Shown: positions 8,612 to 16,663, counted from the stretch's first letter. The stretch is 64,000 bases of DNA from VRUE01 sp963706605 (GCA_963706605.1 OY970165.1:2232001-2296000); one strand, 5' to 3'. The notes: generated by a model from the sequence alone, not told the origin. A program made the numbers and translations.

Positions 8612-9214
8612 ATGGCAAAGGAGAGGCTGAAGAGTCCGCGGGCGAGGTTGTTCATCGCCCTGGACCTGCCCGAGCGGGTGCGGGTGGGGATCCACGTATG
8701 GGGTCGGGAGGCACTCGGCGACCCGGCGTTGCGGCCGGTCGCGCCCGAGTCCCTCCACGTCACCCTCGCCTTTCTCGGTTACCTGCCGGAGAAGGAGATC
8801 CCCTGCTTGACCGAGATCGTCGAGGCGAGCAGCGGACCGGCGCCCGAGATCGAGCTGGGCGACCCGGTGCCCCGTCCGCAGCGCGGCCGACCGCGCCTCT
8901 TTGCGCTCCCAGTCACCTCGCCCGGAGCGACCTCGCTGCAGGCGGGCCTGGAGGAGAAGCTGGTCGCGGAGCGCCTGTACAAGCCGGAGAAGCGTCCGTT
9001 CTGGCCTCATGTCACGGTCGCCAGAGTACGGCGCGAGGAGCGGGGCTCGCAGCGGCCGGCGCTCGTCTCGCGGCCTCCCGGCAGGCTTCCGAAAGGTCTG
9101 TTGCAGCCTTTCGATGTTGTCCGGATCGTTCTCTACCGTTCGCAAATCCAGCCGCAGGGTGCGCAGTACACCCCGCTGGCGCAAGTCGAGCTGCCCGCTG
9201 GCGGGCGGCAGTGA
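8612..9214 (+). CDS. thpR: RNA 2',3'-cyclic phosphodiesterase (2H family)
   Basis: A 200-residue 2H phosphoesterase that opens 2',3'-cyclic phosphate RNA ends; the family was formerly called 2'-5' RNA ligase. Both catalytic HxT motifs are present: H49-V-T51 in LHVTLAFLG and H133-V-T135 in PFWPHVTVARV. The N-terminus RLFIALDLPERVR is typical. I placed the start at ATG 8612, in line with family length, rather than the longer in-frame start at 8576; the TAGCGT hexamer 7 nt before this ATG agrees. It lies between cinA and recA. Confidence 0.9.
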   Translation: MAKERLKSPRARLFIALDLPERVRVGIHVWGREALGDPALRPVAPESLHVTLAFLGYLPEKEIPCLTEIVEASSGPAPEIELGDPVPRPQRGRPRLFALPVTSPGATSLQAGLEEKLVAERLYKPEKRPFWPHVTVARVRREERGSQRPALVSRPPGRLPKGLLQPFDVVRIVLYRSQIQPQGAQYTPLAQVELPAGGRQ

Positions 9215-9224
9215 GGTGGAAAAG

Positions 9225-10325
9225 ATGGCAGAAAAGAAAGCGACTCTGAAGGACGCCTCGGCCAAGGAGGCCAAGGCCAAGGACGCGGCGCTCGAGAACG
9301 CAGTCCAGCACATCAAAAAGGACTTCGGAGAGGGCGCCCTGATGCGCCTCGGCAGTGACGTCAGCGTGCAGGTCCCTGCGATACCGACCGGAGCCCTTTC
9401 GCTTGACCTGGCTCTGGGTGTGGGCGGAGTGCCGCGGGGACGGATCGTCGAGATCTTTGGCCCGGAGTCGTCGGGCAAGACGACGCTGATCTACCACATC
9501 ATCGCCGAGGCCCAGTCCCGTGGCGGGATCTGCGTCTTCATCGACACCGAGCACGCGATGGACCCCATCTACGCGCAGGCGATCGGCGTCGACACCGACG
9601 AGCTGCTGGTCTCCCAGCCGGACTACGGTGAGCAGGCGCTGCAGATCGCCGACCGGCTGATCGCCTCCGCCGCGGTCGACGTCGTCGCGATCGACTCGGT
9701 CGCGGCGCTGACGCCGAAAGTCGAGCTGGAAGGCCAGATCGGTGACCAGACGATGGGGCTCCAGGCCCGGCTGATGTCACAGGCGATGCGCAAACTGGCC
9801 GGCAACCTCAACCGGACGAACACCGTCTGCCTCTTCACCAACCAGATCCGCGAAAAGATCGGCGTCCAGTTCGGCTCGCCGGAGACTCAGCCGGGCGGCC
9901 GGGCGCTGAAGTTCGCCGCATCGCAGCGGCTCGACATCCGGCGCATCGAAACCCTCAAGGAAGGAACCGAGGCGGTCGGCAACCGGGTCCGGGTCAAAGT
10001 CGTCAAGAACAAAGTCGCCTCGCCCTTCAAGCAGGCCGAATTCGACATCGAGTACGGCACCGGCATCTCGCGTGAGGGCGGCTTGATCGACTTCGGGATC
10101 GAGCACGACCTGGTGCAGAAATCCGGGTCCTTCTTCTCCTACGGCGATACGCGGCTCGGCCAGGGGCGCAACAACGCCAAGCAGTTCCTCGCCGATAACC
10201 CCGAGATCGCAAGCGAGATCGAGGCCAAGATCCGCACCGCGCTCGGCATCGGCGCCGAGGACGCCGCGCCTGCGCCTGAGCAAGAGGTGTCGTCGCCCCC
10301 GCCGGCAGTTGCTGAAGCTGCCTGA
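9225..10325 (+). CDS. recA: Recombinase RecA
   Basis: Strand-exchange ATPase and SOS co-protease, 366 residues. The open frame runs 108 codons further upstream through thpR, but ATG 9225 is preceded by a good SD (GAGGTGGAAAAG) and begins the usual Lys/Ala-rich N-terminus. Walker A GPESSGKTT is at about 80-88, followed by VFIDTEHAMDP, the L1/L2 loop area with TNQIREKIGVQFG, and a C-terminal acidic/Pro tail. It lies 10 bp after thpR, so it is probably co-transcribed. No recX follows and no LexA-type operator was seen upstream. Confidence 0.97.
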   Translation: MAEKKATLKDASAKEAKAKDAALENAVQHIKKDFGEGALMRLGSDVSVQVPAIPTGALSLDLALGVGGVPRGRIVEIFGPESSGKTTLIYHIIAEAQSRGGICVFIDTEHAMDPIYAQAIGVDTDELLVSQPDYGEQALQIADRLIASAAVDVVAIDSVAALTPKVELEGQIGDQTMGLQARLMSQAMRKLAGNLNRTNTVCLFTNQIREKIGVQFGSPETQPGGRALKFAASQRLDIRRIETLKEGTEAVGNRVRVKVVKNKVASPFKQAEFDIEYGTGISREGGLIDFGIEHDLVQKSGSFFSYGDTRLGQGRNNAKQFLADNPEIASEIEAKIRTALGIGAEDAAPAPEQEVSSPPPAVAEAA

Positions 10326-10366
10326 GGCCGTCGACCAAGCTAGACAGGCGGGTCTATGGAGGTACC

Positions 10367-10381
10367 ATGGGCCGTAGATGA
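10367..10381 (+). promoter_or_regulatory. Four-codon leader ORF overlapping the rny start
   Basis: ATG GGC CGT AGA TGA (M-G-R-R-stop) at 10367-10381 has GGAGG 4 nt upstream. Its TGA overlaps the rny ATG (10378) in the ATGA style seen between real genes here. It may mediate translational coupling. It could be chance. Confidence 0.35.
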
Positions 10382-11706
10382 AACTCAGCTTGCCGTCGTG
10401 GACTTCACGCGGCAACGGTTCGGAGCCCGATTTGGTGCTGAACCGGCTGGAGGCGCTGGACACCCAGTTGGATGAGCTGGAGCGTCGCCGCGTCTCGCTC
10501 GACCAACGCGAGCGGGCTCTCGACCGCCGTGCCGCCGAGCTGCGGCAGGCGGAGGGCCACCAACTCGAGGAGCTGGAGCGGATCGCATCGTTGAGCGCCG
10601 CCGAGGCGAGCCGGGAGCTGGTTCGCGAGGTGGAAGGAGAGGCGCGTCGGCGGGCGGGACTGGCTTTGCGCAAGATCGAGGAGGAGACCCGCGTCGAGAC
10701 GGAGCGTCGAGCCCGCGAAATTCTCGCCGCCGCGACGCAGCGCCTCGCCGGTTCCCACGCGACGCGGACCACGACCCAGCTCGTGCACCTCCCCAACGAT
10801 GCGATGAAGGGGAGGATCATCGGCCGCGAGGGACGCAATATCCAGAGCTTGGAGCGGCTGACCGGCGTCGACATCATCGTCGACGACACTCCGTCGGCGG
10901 TGCGCATCTCGAGCTTCGACGGGGTGCGGAGGGAGGTCGCGCGCCTCACCCTGGAGCGGCTTGTTGCTGACGGCCGTATCCACCCGGCCAGCTGCGAGGA
11001 GGCCTACGAGCAGGCCGAGGAGGAGATCGGGAATCGGATCCTCGTCGAGGCGGAGCGGGCGCTGCTGGACGCCAGGGTGAGCGGACTCCATCCCCAGCTG
11101 GCCCAGCTGCTCGGCCAGCTTCAGTTCCGCACGAGCTACGGGCAAAACGTGCTCGGCCACCTGGTCGAGTGCGCGCACCTGTCGGCGCTGATAGCGGCGG
11201 AGCTGGGCGCCTCGGCCGAGATCGCTCGGCGGGCCGCGCTGCTGCACGACATCGGCAAGGCGGTCAGCCACGAGCTCGACGGGACCCACGCCCAGGCCGG
11301 CGCCGCGCTTGCCCGCCGCTACGGAGAGAGCGAGGCTGTGGCGCACGCGATTGAGGCGCATCACAACGAGGTCGAACCGGGCACGATCGAGGCCGTGATC
11401 GTGCAGACCGCCGATGCCCTCTCGGGTGCACGACCCGGCGCCCGCGGGGACACGTTGGAGGGCTACGTGGCTCGCCTGCGCGACCTCGAGGCGCTGGCCT
11501 CCCGGCATTCTGGGGTTGAAAAGGTCTACGCGATGCAGGCCGGTCGCGAGATGCGGGTCATCGTCGACCCCGGAGAAGTGGACGACGAGCGGGCGGCGGT
11601 GATCTCACACGAGATCGCAACCGCGATCGAGGCCGAGGTCGAGTATCCGGGCCAGATCAAGGTCACTGTGATCCGAGAGAGCCGCGCCACGAACTACGCC
11701 CGGTGA
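10378..11706 (+). CDS. rny: RNase Y-like endoribonuclease without N-terminal membrane anchor
   Basis: A 442-residue RNA decay endonuclease. Residues 15-130 are coiled coil. Residues 138-200 are a KH domain (KGRIIGREGRNIQSLERLTG). The HD phosphohydrolase core has HDIG at about 290-293, AIEAHHNE and TADALSGARPGARGD. The C-terminal tail YPGQIKVTVIRE is typical. Canonical RNase Y begins with a transmembrane helix; here the N-terminus is polar, and an in-frame TAG directly before the ATG rules out an upstream extension. GGAGG (10358-10362) is 15 nt from the ATG but near a four-codon mini-ORF that overlaps it. Confidence 0.93.
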   Translation: MKLSLPSWTSRGNGSEPDLVLNRLEALDTQLDELERRRVSLDQRERALDRRAAELRQAEGHQLEELERIASLSAAEASRELVREVEGEARRRAGLALRKIEEETRVETERRAREILAAATQRLAGSHATRTTTQLVHLPNDAMKGRIIGREGRNIQSLERLTGVDIIVDDTPSAVRISSFDGVRREVARLTLERLVADGRIHPASCEEAYEQAEEEIGNRILVEAERALLDARVSGLHPQLAQLLGQLQFRTSYGQNVLGHLVECAHLSALIAAELGASAEIARRAALLHDIGKAVSHELDGTHAQAGAALARRYGESEAVAHAIEAHHNEVEPGTIEAVIVQTADALSGARPGARGDTLEGYVARLRDLEALASRHSGVEKVYAMQAGREMRVIVDPGEVDDERAAVISHEIATAIEAEVEYPGQIKVTVIRESRATNYAR

Positions 11707-11744
11707 AGCCACCCCGCCGGCCTCGCTCCGCCGTCCTCTGTGGA

Positions 11745-11750
11745 TAGGAT
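11745..11750 (+). promoter_or_regulatory. -10-like TAGGAT before cupredoxin gene
   Basis: Ends 9 nt before ATG 11760; no SD in between. Confidence 0.5.
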
Positions 11751-11759
11751 CCCGGCCGC

Positions 11760-12353
11760 ATGGATACCGAAACCGTCTTCTTCTTCATCGGCCCGGTCCT
11801 CGCCGTCTCGGCGGTCGTCGTCAGCTTCATCGGCCTGCGCGTCGAGAAGTTCCCGGGGCGGGCGACGCCGATCGTCATCCTCTGGTTCGCGATCCTGGTC
11901 GGCGGCACGACCACGTTCGCCGTCCTCCACTCCAAGGACGAGCAGGAGGCCAAGGCCAGCGAGTTGGCGAAGGCCGGCGAAGAGTTCACCGAAGAGGAGA
12001 AATCGCCGGTCGAGACCGGCAAGGCCGGAGGCGAAGGCCAGGCGAAGCCGGAGACCACGGCCAAGGGTCCCGGTGGGACCCTGCAGCTGGTGGCGGACCC
12101 CACCCAGCTTGCCTTCGACACGACGACCTTGACCAGCAAGCCGGGCAAGGTGACGATCGACTTCAAAAACCCGGCGGCGCTCGAACACGACGTTGCGATC
12201 GAGCAGGACGGCAAGCAGATCGCCATCTCCGAAACGATCGCCGAAGGAAAGACGTCGGTTACGGCCGATCTCGCGCCGGGCACCTACACCTTCCTCTGCA
12301 CTGTGCCGGGCCATGCTGAAGCAGGCATGGAAGGCACCCTCACCGTCAAGTAG
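11760..12353 (+). CDS. Membrane-anchored cupredoxin (plastocyanin-like copper protein)
   Basis: A 197-residue protein with two N-terminal membrane helices (residues 5-25 and 37-56), a charged linker, and a C-terminal cupredoxin domain (about 105-197). Type-1 copper ligands are visible: His143 in LEHDVAI, then Cys180, His185 and Met190 in the FLCTVPGHAEAGM loop. Such proteins shuttle electrons at the outer face of the membrane; the two-helix layout also recalls cytochrome-oxidase subunit II, but CuA ligands are absent. It is monocistronic, with TAGGAT 9 nt before the ATG. Confidence 0.8.
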   Translation: MDTETVFFFIGPVLAVSAVVVSFIGLRVEKFPGRATPIVILWFAILVGGTTTFAVLHSKDEQEAKASELAKAGEEFTEEEKSPVETGKAGGEGQAKPETTAKGPGGTLQLVADPTQLAFDTTTLTSKPGKVTIDFKNPAALEHDVAIEQDGKQIAISETIAEGKTSVTADLAPGTYTFLCTVPGHAEAGMEGTLTVK

Positions 12354-12362
12354 CGCCGCCCA

Positions 12363-12387
12363 GACCGGCGCATCTCGGCGTCCTCGG
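12363..12387 (+). repeat. Dispersed 25-bp intergenic repeat, copy 1
   Basis: This 25-mer begins GACCGGCGCAT and ends GCGTCCTCGG. It matches 47432-47456 at 23 of 25 positions. Both copies lie directly after a stop codon in an intergenic gap. This copy is followed by a hairpin at 12394-12408. Confidence 0.5.
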
Positions 12388-12393
12388 TCGCTC

Positions 12394-12408
12394 GCGTGCA
12401 GAGCACGC
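12394..12408 (+). terminator. Hairpin after cupredoxin gene
   Basis: Perfect stem GCGTGC / GCACGC with the 3-nt loop AGA, 41 nt after the stop at 12353. There is no U-tract, which is usual in such high-GC genomes. A second imperfect stem (GTCCA 12421-12425 / TGGAC 12441-12445) follows. Confidence 0.4.
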
Positions 12409-12450
12409 CACGCTCCCTGCGTCCACCGACCTGCTTGGTCTGGACGACGC

Positions 12451-12456
12451 TACTCT
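12451..12456 (+). promoter_or_regulatory. -10-like TACTCT before miaB
   Basis: Ends 8 nt before ATG 12465; no SD. Confidence 0.5.
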
Positions 12457-12464
12457 GCCGGTGA

Positions 12465-13784
12465 ATGGCTAAGCGCTATCACGTCACCACGTTCGGCTGC
12501 CAGATGAACGTGCACGACTCCGAGCGCATGCAGGGGATGCTCGAGTCGCTCGGCTATGAAGCCGCGGAGAGCCGCTCCGAGGCCGATCTGATCCTCTTCA
12601 ACACCTGCTCGATCCGCGAGTCCGCGGACAACCGCTTCGTGGCGCACCTCGGCGAGGCGAAGCGGCTCAAGGGCGAAGACCCCGAGCGCGTCGTCGGCGT
12701 GGGTGGGTGCTGGGCGCAATCGGTCAAGGAGGAGGTGTTCCAGCGCTTTCCCTTCGTCGACGTGGCCTTCGGGCCGGGGCAGATTCACAAGCTCGCGGAG
12801 TTCCTCAACTCGGACTCGCTCACCGCTCAGGGCTACTTCGAGTTCGAGGACTTCTCCGGCCACCTACCGGCGCGCCGTGAGCGGGAGTTCCAGGGTTGGT
12901 TGCAGATCTCGCAAGGCTGCAACTGCAAGTGCTCCTACTGCATCGTGCCCTCGACCCGGGGACGGGAGGAGAGCCGTGATCCGGCCGAGCTGCTGGTCGA
13001 AGCCGAGGCCTTGGCCGCCGACGGCGTGCGCGAGGTGACGCTGCTGGGCCAGAACGTCAACAGCTACGGGCGCGACCTGCCGGTCGAGTCCCGGATCAGC
13101 TTCGCTGAGCTGCTGGCAGGGGTCGACGCGGTCGAGGGGATAGACCGCATCCGCTACACCAGCCCGCACCCCAAGGACATGCGGGAGGACGTGATCCGCG
13201 CCCACGCCGAGCTGCCGGCGCTCTGCGAGCACATCCACCTGCCGCTGCAGTCGGGATCCAGCGCGGTCCTCAAGCGGATGCGGCGGACCTATGATCGCCG
13301 ACGCTACCTGGACCGCGTCTGGCTGATCCGCGAGCACGTGTCCGACTGCTCGATCACGACCGACATCATCGTCGGCTTCCCGGGTGAGACCGAGGCCGAT
13401 TTCGAGCAGACGCTCGAGGTCGTCGAAGAGGTCCGCTACGACAGTGCCTTCACCTTCGTCTTCTCACCGCGGCGGGAGACCGAGGCGGCGACGCTGGGTG
13501 AGCAGGTGCCGCACCCCGTGAAGCAGGAGCGGATGGGACGGCTGGTCGAGCTGGTCCAGCGATGCGCCACCGAACGCGCGCAACGGTTCGTCGGGCGCGA
13601 GGTGGAGGTGCTCGTCGAGGGGCCGAGCCGGACCGATCCGACGCGGTTGCGGGGGCGGACTCGGCACAACAAGACGGTCAACTTCGACGGGGTCGCCGAC
13701 CCCGGACAGCTCGTCGACGTCGAGATTGAGAGTGCGACCTCGACCACCCTGAGCGGGGTGTCGGTGAAGCCCATCCGGGTGTGA
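12465..13784 (+). CDS. miaB: tRNA-2-methylthio-N6-dimethylallyladenosine synthase
   Basis: Radical-SAM methylthiotransferase that adds the 2-methylthio group to i6A37 of tRNAs reading UNN codons. The 439 residues match the family. The N-terminal UPF0004 domain holds the auxiliary-cluster cysteines (TFGCQMN, NTCSIRE, VGGCWAQ). The radical-SAM CxxxCxxC is in GCNCKCSYCIVPSTRG at about 150. A C-terminal TRAM domain spans about 375-439. Its GTGA overlap with miaA places both i6A-pathway enzymes in one operon. TACTCT lies 8 nt before the ATG. Confidence 0.96.
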   Translation: MAKRYHVTTFGCQMNVHDSERMQGMLESLGYEAAESRSEADLILFNTCSIRESADNRFVAHLGEAKRLKGEDPERVVGVGGCWAQSVKEEVFQRFPFVDVAFGPGQIHKLAEFLNSDSLTAQGYFEFEDFSGHLPARREREFQGWLQISQGCNCKCSYCIVPSTRGREESRDPAELLVEAEALAADGVREVTLLGQNVNSYGRDLPVESRISFAELLAGVDAVEGIDRIRYTSPHPKDMREDVIRAHAELPALCEHIHLPLQSGSSAVLKRMRRTYDRRRYLDRVWLIREHVSDCSITTDIIVGFPGETEADFEQTLEVVEEVRYDSAFTFVFSPRRETEAATLGEQVPHPVKQERMGRLVELVQRCATERAQRFVGREVEVLVEGPSRTDPTRLRGRTRHNKTVNFDGVADPGQLVDVEIESATSTTLSGVSVKPIRV

Positions 13785-14512
13785 GCGTCCTCGCGATCTT
13801 CGGACCCACCGGGGTCGGCAAGACCGAGGTCGCCATCGAGCTCGCCGGGCTGCTCCGGGAGCGGGGCGAGGAGCCGGTCGCCATCTCCTGCGACGCGCTG
13901 CAGGTCTATCAGGGGCTGGGTGTGCTGACCGGCGTCGCCGGCGAGGAGCAGCAGGCGAAGCTGGAGCACCGCCTGATCGGGTTTGTGCCCGTCACCCAGC
14001 CGTTTTCCGTGGGCGACTACATGAGGTTGGCGCACGCCGAGATCGACGCGGCGCTGGACGGGGGGCGAGTGCCGATCGTGGTGGGGGGGACCGGCCTGTA
14101 TCTGCGCGCCGCCGTGGCCGAGCTGTCGCTGGTCAAGGCCCCACCCGAAGCCGAGGACTCGGAGCTCTGGTCTCCCGAGACGCGGTTGCCGACGACGATC
14201 TTCGGACTCGACATGGACCGGGCGCAGCTGTACGAGCGGATCGATGCCCGGACCGAGGCGATCGTCGCCGCTGGCGCCGCGGAGGAGGTGAAGCGCGCCG
14301 AAGCGTTGGGGCCTTCGCGGACGGCGCGCAAGGCGCTCGGCTTCGACGAGCTGCTCGGCGGTGACGTCGAGCAGATGAAGAAGCGCTCCCGCAATTACGC
14401 CCGCCGCCAGCTGACCTGGATGCGCAAGATCCCCAACCTGCACGCGATCGACCGCACCGGCCGCAGTGATGCCGACGTCGCAGCCGAGATCGCCGCCTCG
14501 CTTGGCGAATAG
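13781..14512 (+). CDS. miaA: tRNA dimethylallyltransferase lacking the insertion domain
   Basis: Transfers dimethylallyl to A37 of tRNA, producing the substrate of MiaB. It has only 243 residues against about 300. The P-loop GPTGVGKT (8-15), DALQVYQGL, the VVGGTGLYLRA motif and the C-terminal RNYARRQLTWMRK are intact. After GLYLRAAVAELSL the sequence jumps to SELWSPETRLPTTIFGLDM. The usual alpha-helical insert with HPNDxxRIxRALE, which touches the anticodon arm, is missing (about 60 residues). The frame is open throughout, so this looks like an in-frame deletion or a lineage-specific short form. GTG start overlaps miaB. Confidence 0.9.
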   Translation: MSVLAIFGPTGVGKTEVAIELAGLLRERGEEPVAISCDALQVYQGLGVLTGVAGEEQQAKLEHRLIGFVPVTQPFSVGDYMRLAHAEIDAALDGGRVPIVVGGTGLYLRAAVAELSLVKAPPEAEDSELWSPETRLPTTIFGLDMDRAQLYERIDARTEAIVAAGAAEEVKRAEALGPSRTARKALGFDELLGGDVEQMKKRSRNYARRQLTWMRKIPNLHAIDRTGRSDADVAAEIAASLGE

Positions 14513-14515
14513 GCT
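14510..14515 (+). promoter_or_regulatory. -10-like TAGGCT before dapF, includes the miaA stop
   Basis: The TAG at 14510-14512 is the miaA stop; the hexamer ends 6 nt before GTG 14522. Confidence 0.45.
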
Positions 14516-14521
14516 GCGGGC

Positions 14522-15367
14522 GTGCGATTCGAGAAGTGGCAGGCGCTGGGCAACGACTACGTGATCCTCGAGGCGGACTCGCTTCCGTGGGAGCTGAGCG
14601 CGGCGCGCGTGCAGCGGATCTGCGATCCGCATTTCGGGGTCGGCTCGGACGGCGTGCTCTTGCTATCGCGAAGTGACGAGTCGGCTTTCGTCGCCGAGCT
14701 GCGGATCTTCAACCCAGACGGCTCCGAGGCCGAGCTCTCGGGGAACGGGGCACGGGAGGCGATCCTCTATCTGCGCCGGCACGGCTGGACCGACGCCGAC
14801 ACCTTCACGATTCGCACTGCGGCGGGGCCGATCACGCCGACGATCACCTCCGAGCGGACCTGCTCGGTTGACATGGGCAGGGCCTCCACGAGCTCCAAGG
14901 ACTTCCCTTCGGGCGCGCACGACGGCAGGGACAGGCTGACCGCGGCCGGTCGCGAGTGGGACTTTCAGCACGTCTCGATCGGCAACCCGCAGTGTGCGAT
15001 CGAGGTCGGCGAGGAGCTGGAGGAGCTGGACCTGGGAGCGATCGGACCGGAGATCGAAGACCACGAGCTGTTCCCCAACCGCACCAACGTCTCCTTTCTG
15101 AGGATCGATGGCAGCCGGGTGAGGGCGCGGATCTTCGAGCGCGGCGTGGGGGAGACGCTCTCCTCGGGGACGGGGGCGAGCGGGGCCGCCGTGACCGCCT
15201 TCCTGCGCGGTGCGCCGAGCCCGATTGTCGTCGAGCTCGACGGGGGGGAGCTGGAGGTCGAGGTTTCCGAGGATCTCGGCGTGCGGCTGACCGGGTGGGC
15301 AGAGCCGATCTGCTCCGGAGAGCTCTCGGCCGAGCTGCTGCAGGCGCTGTCCGACCTCAACGACTAG
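14522..15367 (+). CDS. dapF: Diaminopimelate epimerase-family protein with both catalytic Cys replaced by Ser
   Basis: DapF interconverts LL- and meso-diaminopimelate using two cysteines (Cys73/Cys217 in the H. influenzae enzyme). This 281-residue protein has the full fold: FEKWQALGNDYVIL, GSDGVLLL, FNPDGSEAELSGNGARE and FERGVGETLSSGTGAS. At the two catalytic places it reads S73-G-N-G and S215-G-T-G (codons 14738-14740 and 15164-15166). The neighbouring aminotransferase dapL makes LL-DAP, so the context fits DAP metabolism. Whether serine supports epimerisation is unknown. GTG start, 9 bp after miaA, with TAGGCT overlapping the miaA stop. Confidence 0.88.
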   Translation: MRFEKWQALGNDYVILEADSLPWELSAARVQRICDPHFGVGSDGVLLLSRSDESAFVAELRIFNPDGSEAELSGNGAREAILYLRRHGWTDADTFTIRTAAGPITPTITSERTCSVDMGRASTSSKDFPSGAHDGRDRLTAAGREWDFQHVSIGNPQCAIEVGEELEELDLGAIGPEIEDHELFPNRTNVSFLRIDGSRVRARIFERGVGETLSSGTGASGAAVTAFLRGAPSPIVVELDGGELEVEVSEDLGVRLTGWAEPICSGELSAELLQALSDLND

Positions 15368-15370
15368 ATT
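15365..15370 (+). promoter_or_regulatory. -10-like TAGATT before dapL, includes the dapF stop
   Basis: The TAG at 15365-15367 is the dapF stop; the hexamer ends 9 nt before GTG 15380. Confidence 0.45.
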
Positions 15371-15379
15371 TCCGCGCCC

Positions 15380-16549
15380 GTGGGGATCGCAGACCCGTCC
15401 AAGCGCCTGGAGGCAATGCCTCCCTACATGTTCCAGGAACTGGAGCGGCGGATCGCCGAGAAGCGCGCCGCCGGCATCGACGTGATCAGTCTCGGAATCG
15501 GCGACCCCGACGAACCGACCTACCCGCACGTCGTCTCGGCGATGCAGGACGCCGTCGCCGACCCGGCCAACCAGAAGTACCCGACCAACCGCGGCCGAGC
15601 CGAGCTTCGCGAGGCGTTCTCCGAGTTCTACGGCGCGCGCTTCGGGGTCGAGATAGACCCCGAGAACGAGGTGATCCCGGCGATCGGCGCCAAGGAGTGC
15701 ATCTACAACCTCTGCTTCGCCTTCCTCGATCCGGGTGGCGTCGCGCTGGCCTCTGATCCCGGTTACCCGGTCTACACGGGCGGCCCGATCCTCGCCGGGG
15801 CGACGCCCGAGCTGCTGCCGCTGGTACCCGAGCTGGGCTTCGCGCCGGACCTGGGCGCCGTGTCCGCCGAGGTCGCCGCGAAGGCACGGCTGATGTTCAT
15901 CAACTACCCGAACAACCCGACCGGCGCCGTCGTGCCCGAGGGCTTCTTCGAGCTGGTCGTCTCCTTCGCCCGCGAGCACGAGATCCTCGTCGTTCACGAC
16001 AACGCCTACTCGGAGACGACCTACGACGGTTACGTCGCACCCAGCTTCCTCGCCACGCCCGGGGCCAAGGAGGTCGGGGTCGAGGTCTTCTCCCTATCCA
16101 AGGGCTACAACATGACCGGCTGGCGCTGCGCGGCGATCCTCGGCAACGCCGAGGCGGTCTCCACTTACTGGCGCCTCAAGACCAACGTCGATTCCGGTCT
16201 CTTCGACGCGGTGCAGCTGGCCGGCGCCGCGGCGCTGCGCGGTCCCGCCGGCCCCCTGGAGCGGATGAACGAGACCTATGCTCGGCGCCGCGACCTCGTC
16301 GTCTCGGCCCTGCGCGAGATCGGCGTCGAGGTGAGCGCGCCGAAGGGGACGATCTACGTCTGGGCGCCGGTTCCGGAGGGGCACAGCTCGACTTCTTTCG
16401 CCGAGCTGGTCCTCGAAGAGGCGGCGGTCGTCGTCTCGCCGGGCTCGATGTACGGGCCGAGCGGCGAGGGTTTCTTCCGCATCTCGCTCACCACTCCCGA
16501 CGAGCGCATCACCGAGGCGGTAGAGCGCCTCCGCGAGCACCTCGCCTGA
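15380..16549 (+). CDS. dapL: LL-diaminopimelate aminotransferase
   Basis: Class I/II PLP aminotransferase of 389 residues, predicted to make LL-DAP from tetrahydrodipicolinate and glutamate in one step. Motifs are the N-terminal SKRLEAMPPYMFQELE, LGIGDPDEPT, INYPNNPTGA, the PLP lysine K241 in SLSKGYNMTGWR, and a C-terminal RISLTTPDERI. Genomic pairing with dapF supports DapL over a generic aspartate-type aminotransferase. The GTG start is 12 bp after the dapF stop, with TAGATT 9 nt upstream. It converges on the MBL gene across a long inverted repeat. Confidence 0.88.
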   Translation: MGIADPSKRLEAMPPYMFQELERRIAEKRAAGIDVISLGIGDPDEPTYPHVVSAMQDAVADPANQKYPTNRGRAELREAFSEFYGARFGVEIDPENEVIPAIGAKECIYNLCFAFLDPGGVALASDPGYPVYTGGPILAGATPELLPLVPELGFAPDLGAVSAEVAAKARLMFINYPNNPTGAVVPEGFFELVVSFAREHEILVVHDNAYSETTYDGYVAPSFLATPGAKEVGVEVFSLSKGYNMTGWRCAAILGNAEAVSTYWRLKTNVDSGLFDAVQLAGAAALRGPAGPLERMNETYARRRDLVVSALREIGVEVSAPKGTIYVWAPVPEGHSSTSFAELVLEEAAVVVSPGSMYGPSGEGFFRISLTTPDERITEAVERLREHLA

Positions 16550-16663
16550 GGAGGCATCCGGGTAGGGCCTCCACTTAACTTTTACCGAAGGCAGTTTGTG
16601 GCCGTCCGCGGGCCACGCCGCGGAAAAAGTACAAGACGTTCCGGCCCTACCCGGATGCCTCCT
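16549..16663. repeat. Long imperfect palindrome between convergent genes (possible bidirectional terminator)
   Basis: Perfect 21-bp inverted arms at 16549-16569 and 16643-16663 (GGAGGCATCCGGGTAGGGCC core) flank an interior that folds again: CTTTT..CCG against CGG..AAAAG, and GTGGCC / GGCCAC. The left arm begins on the last base of the dapL stop. The right arm covers the last codons and stop of the MBL gene on the other strand. Confidence 0.8.
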
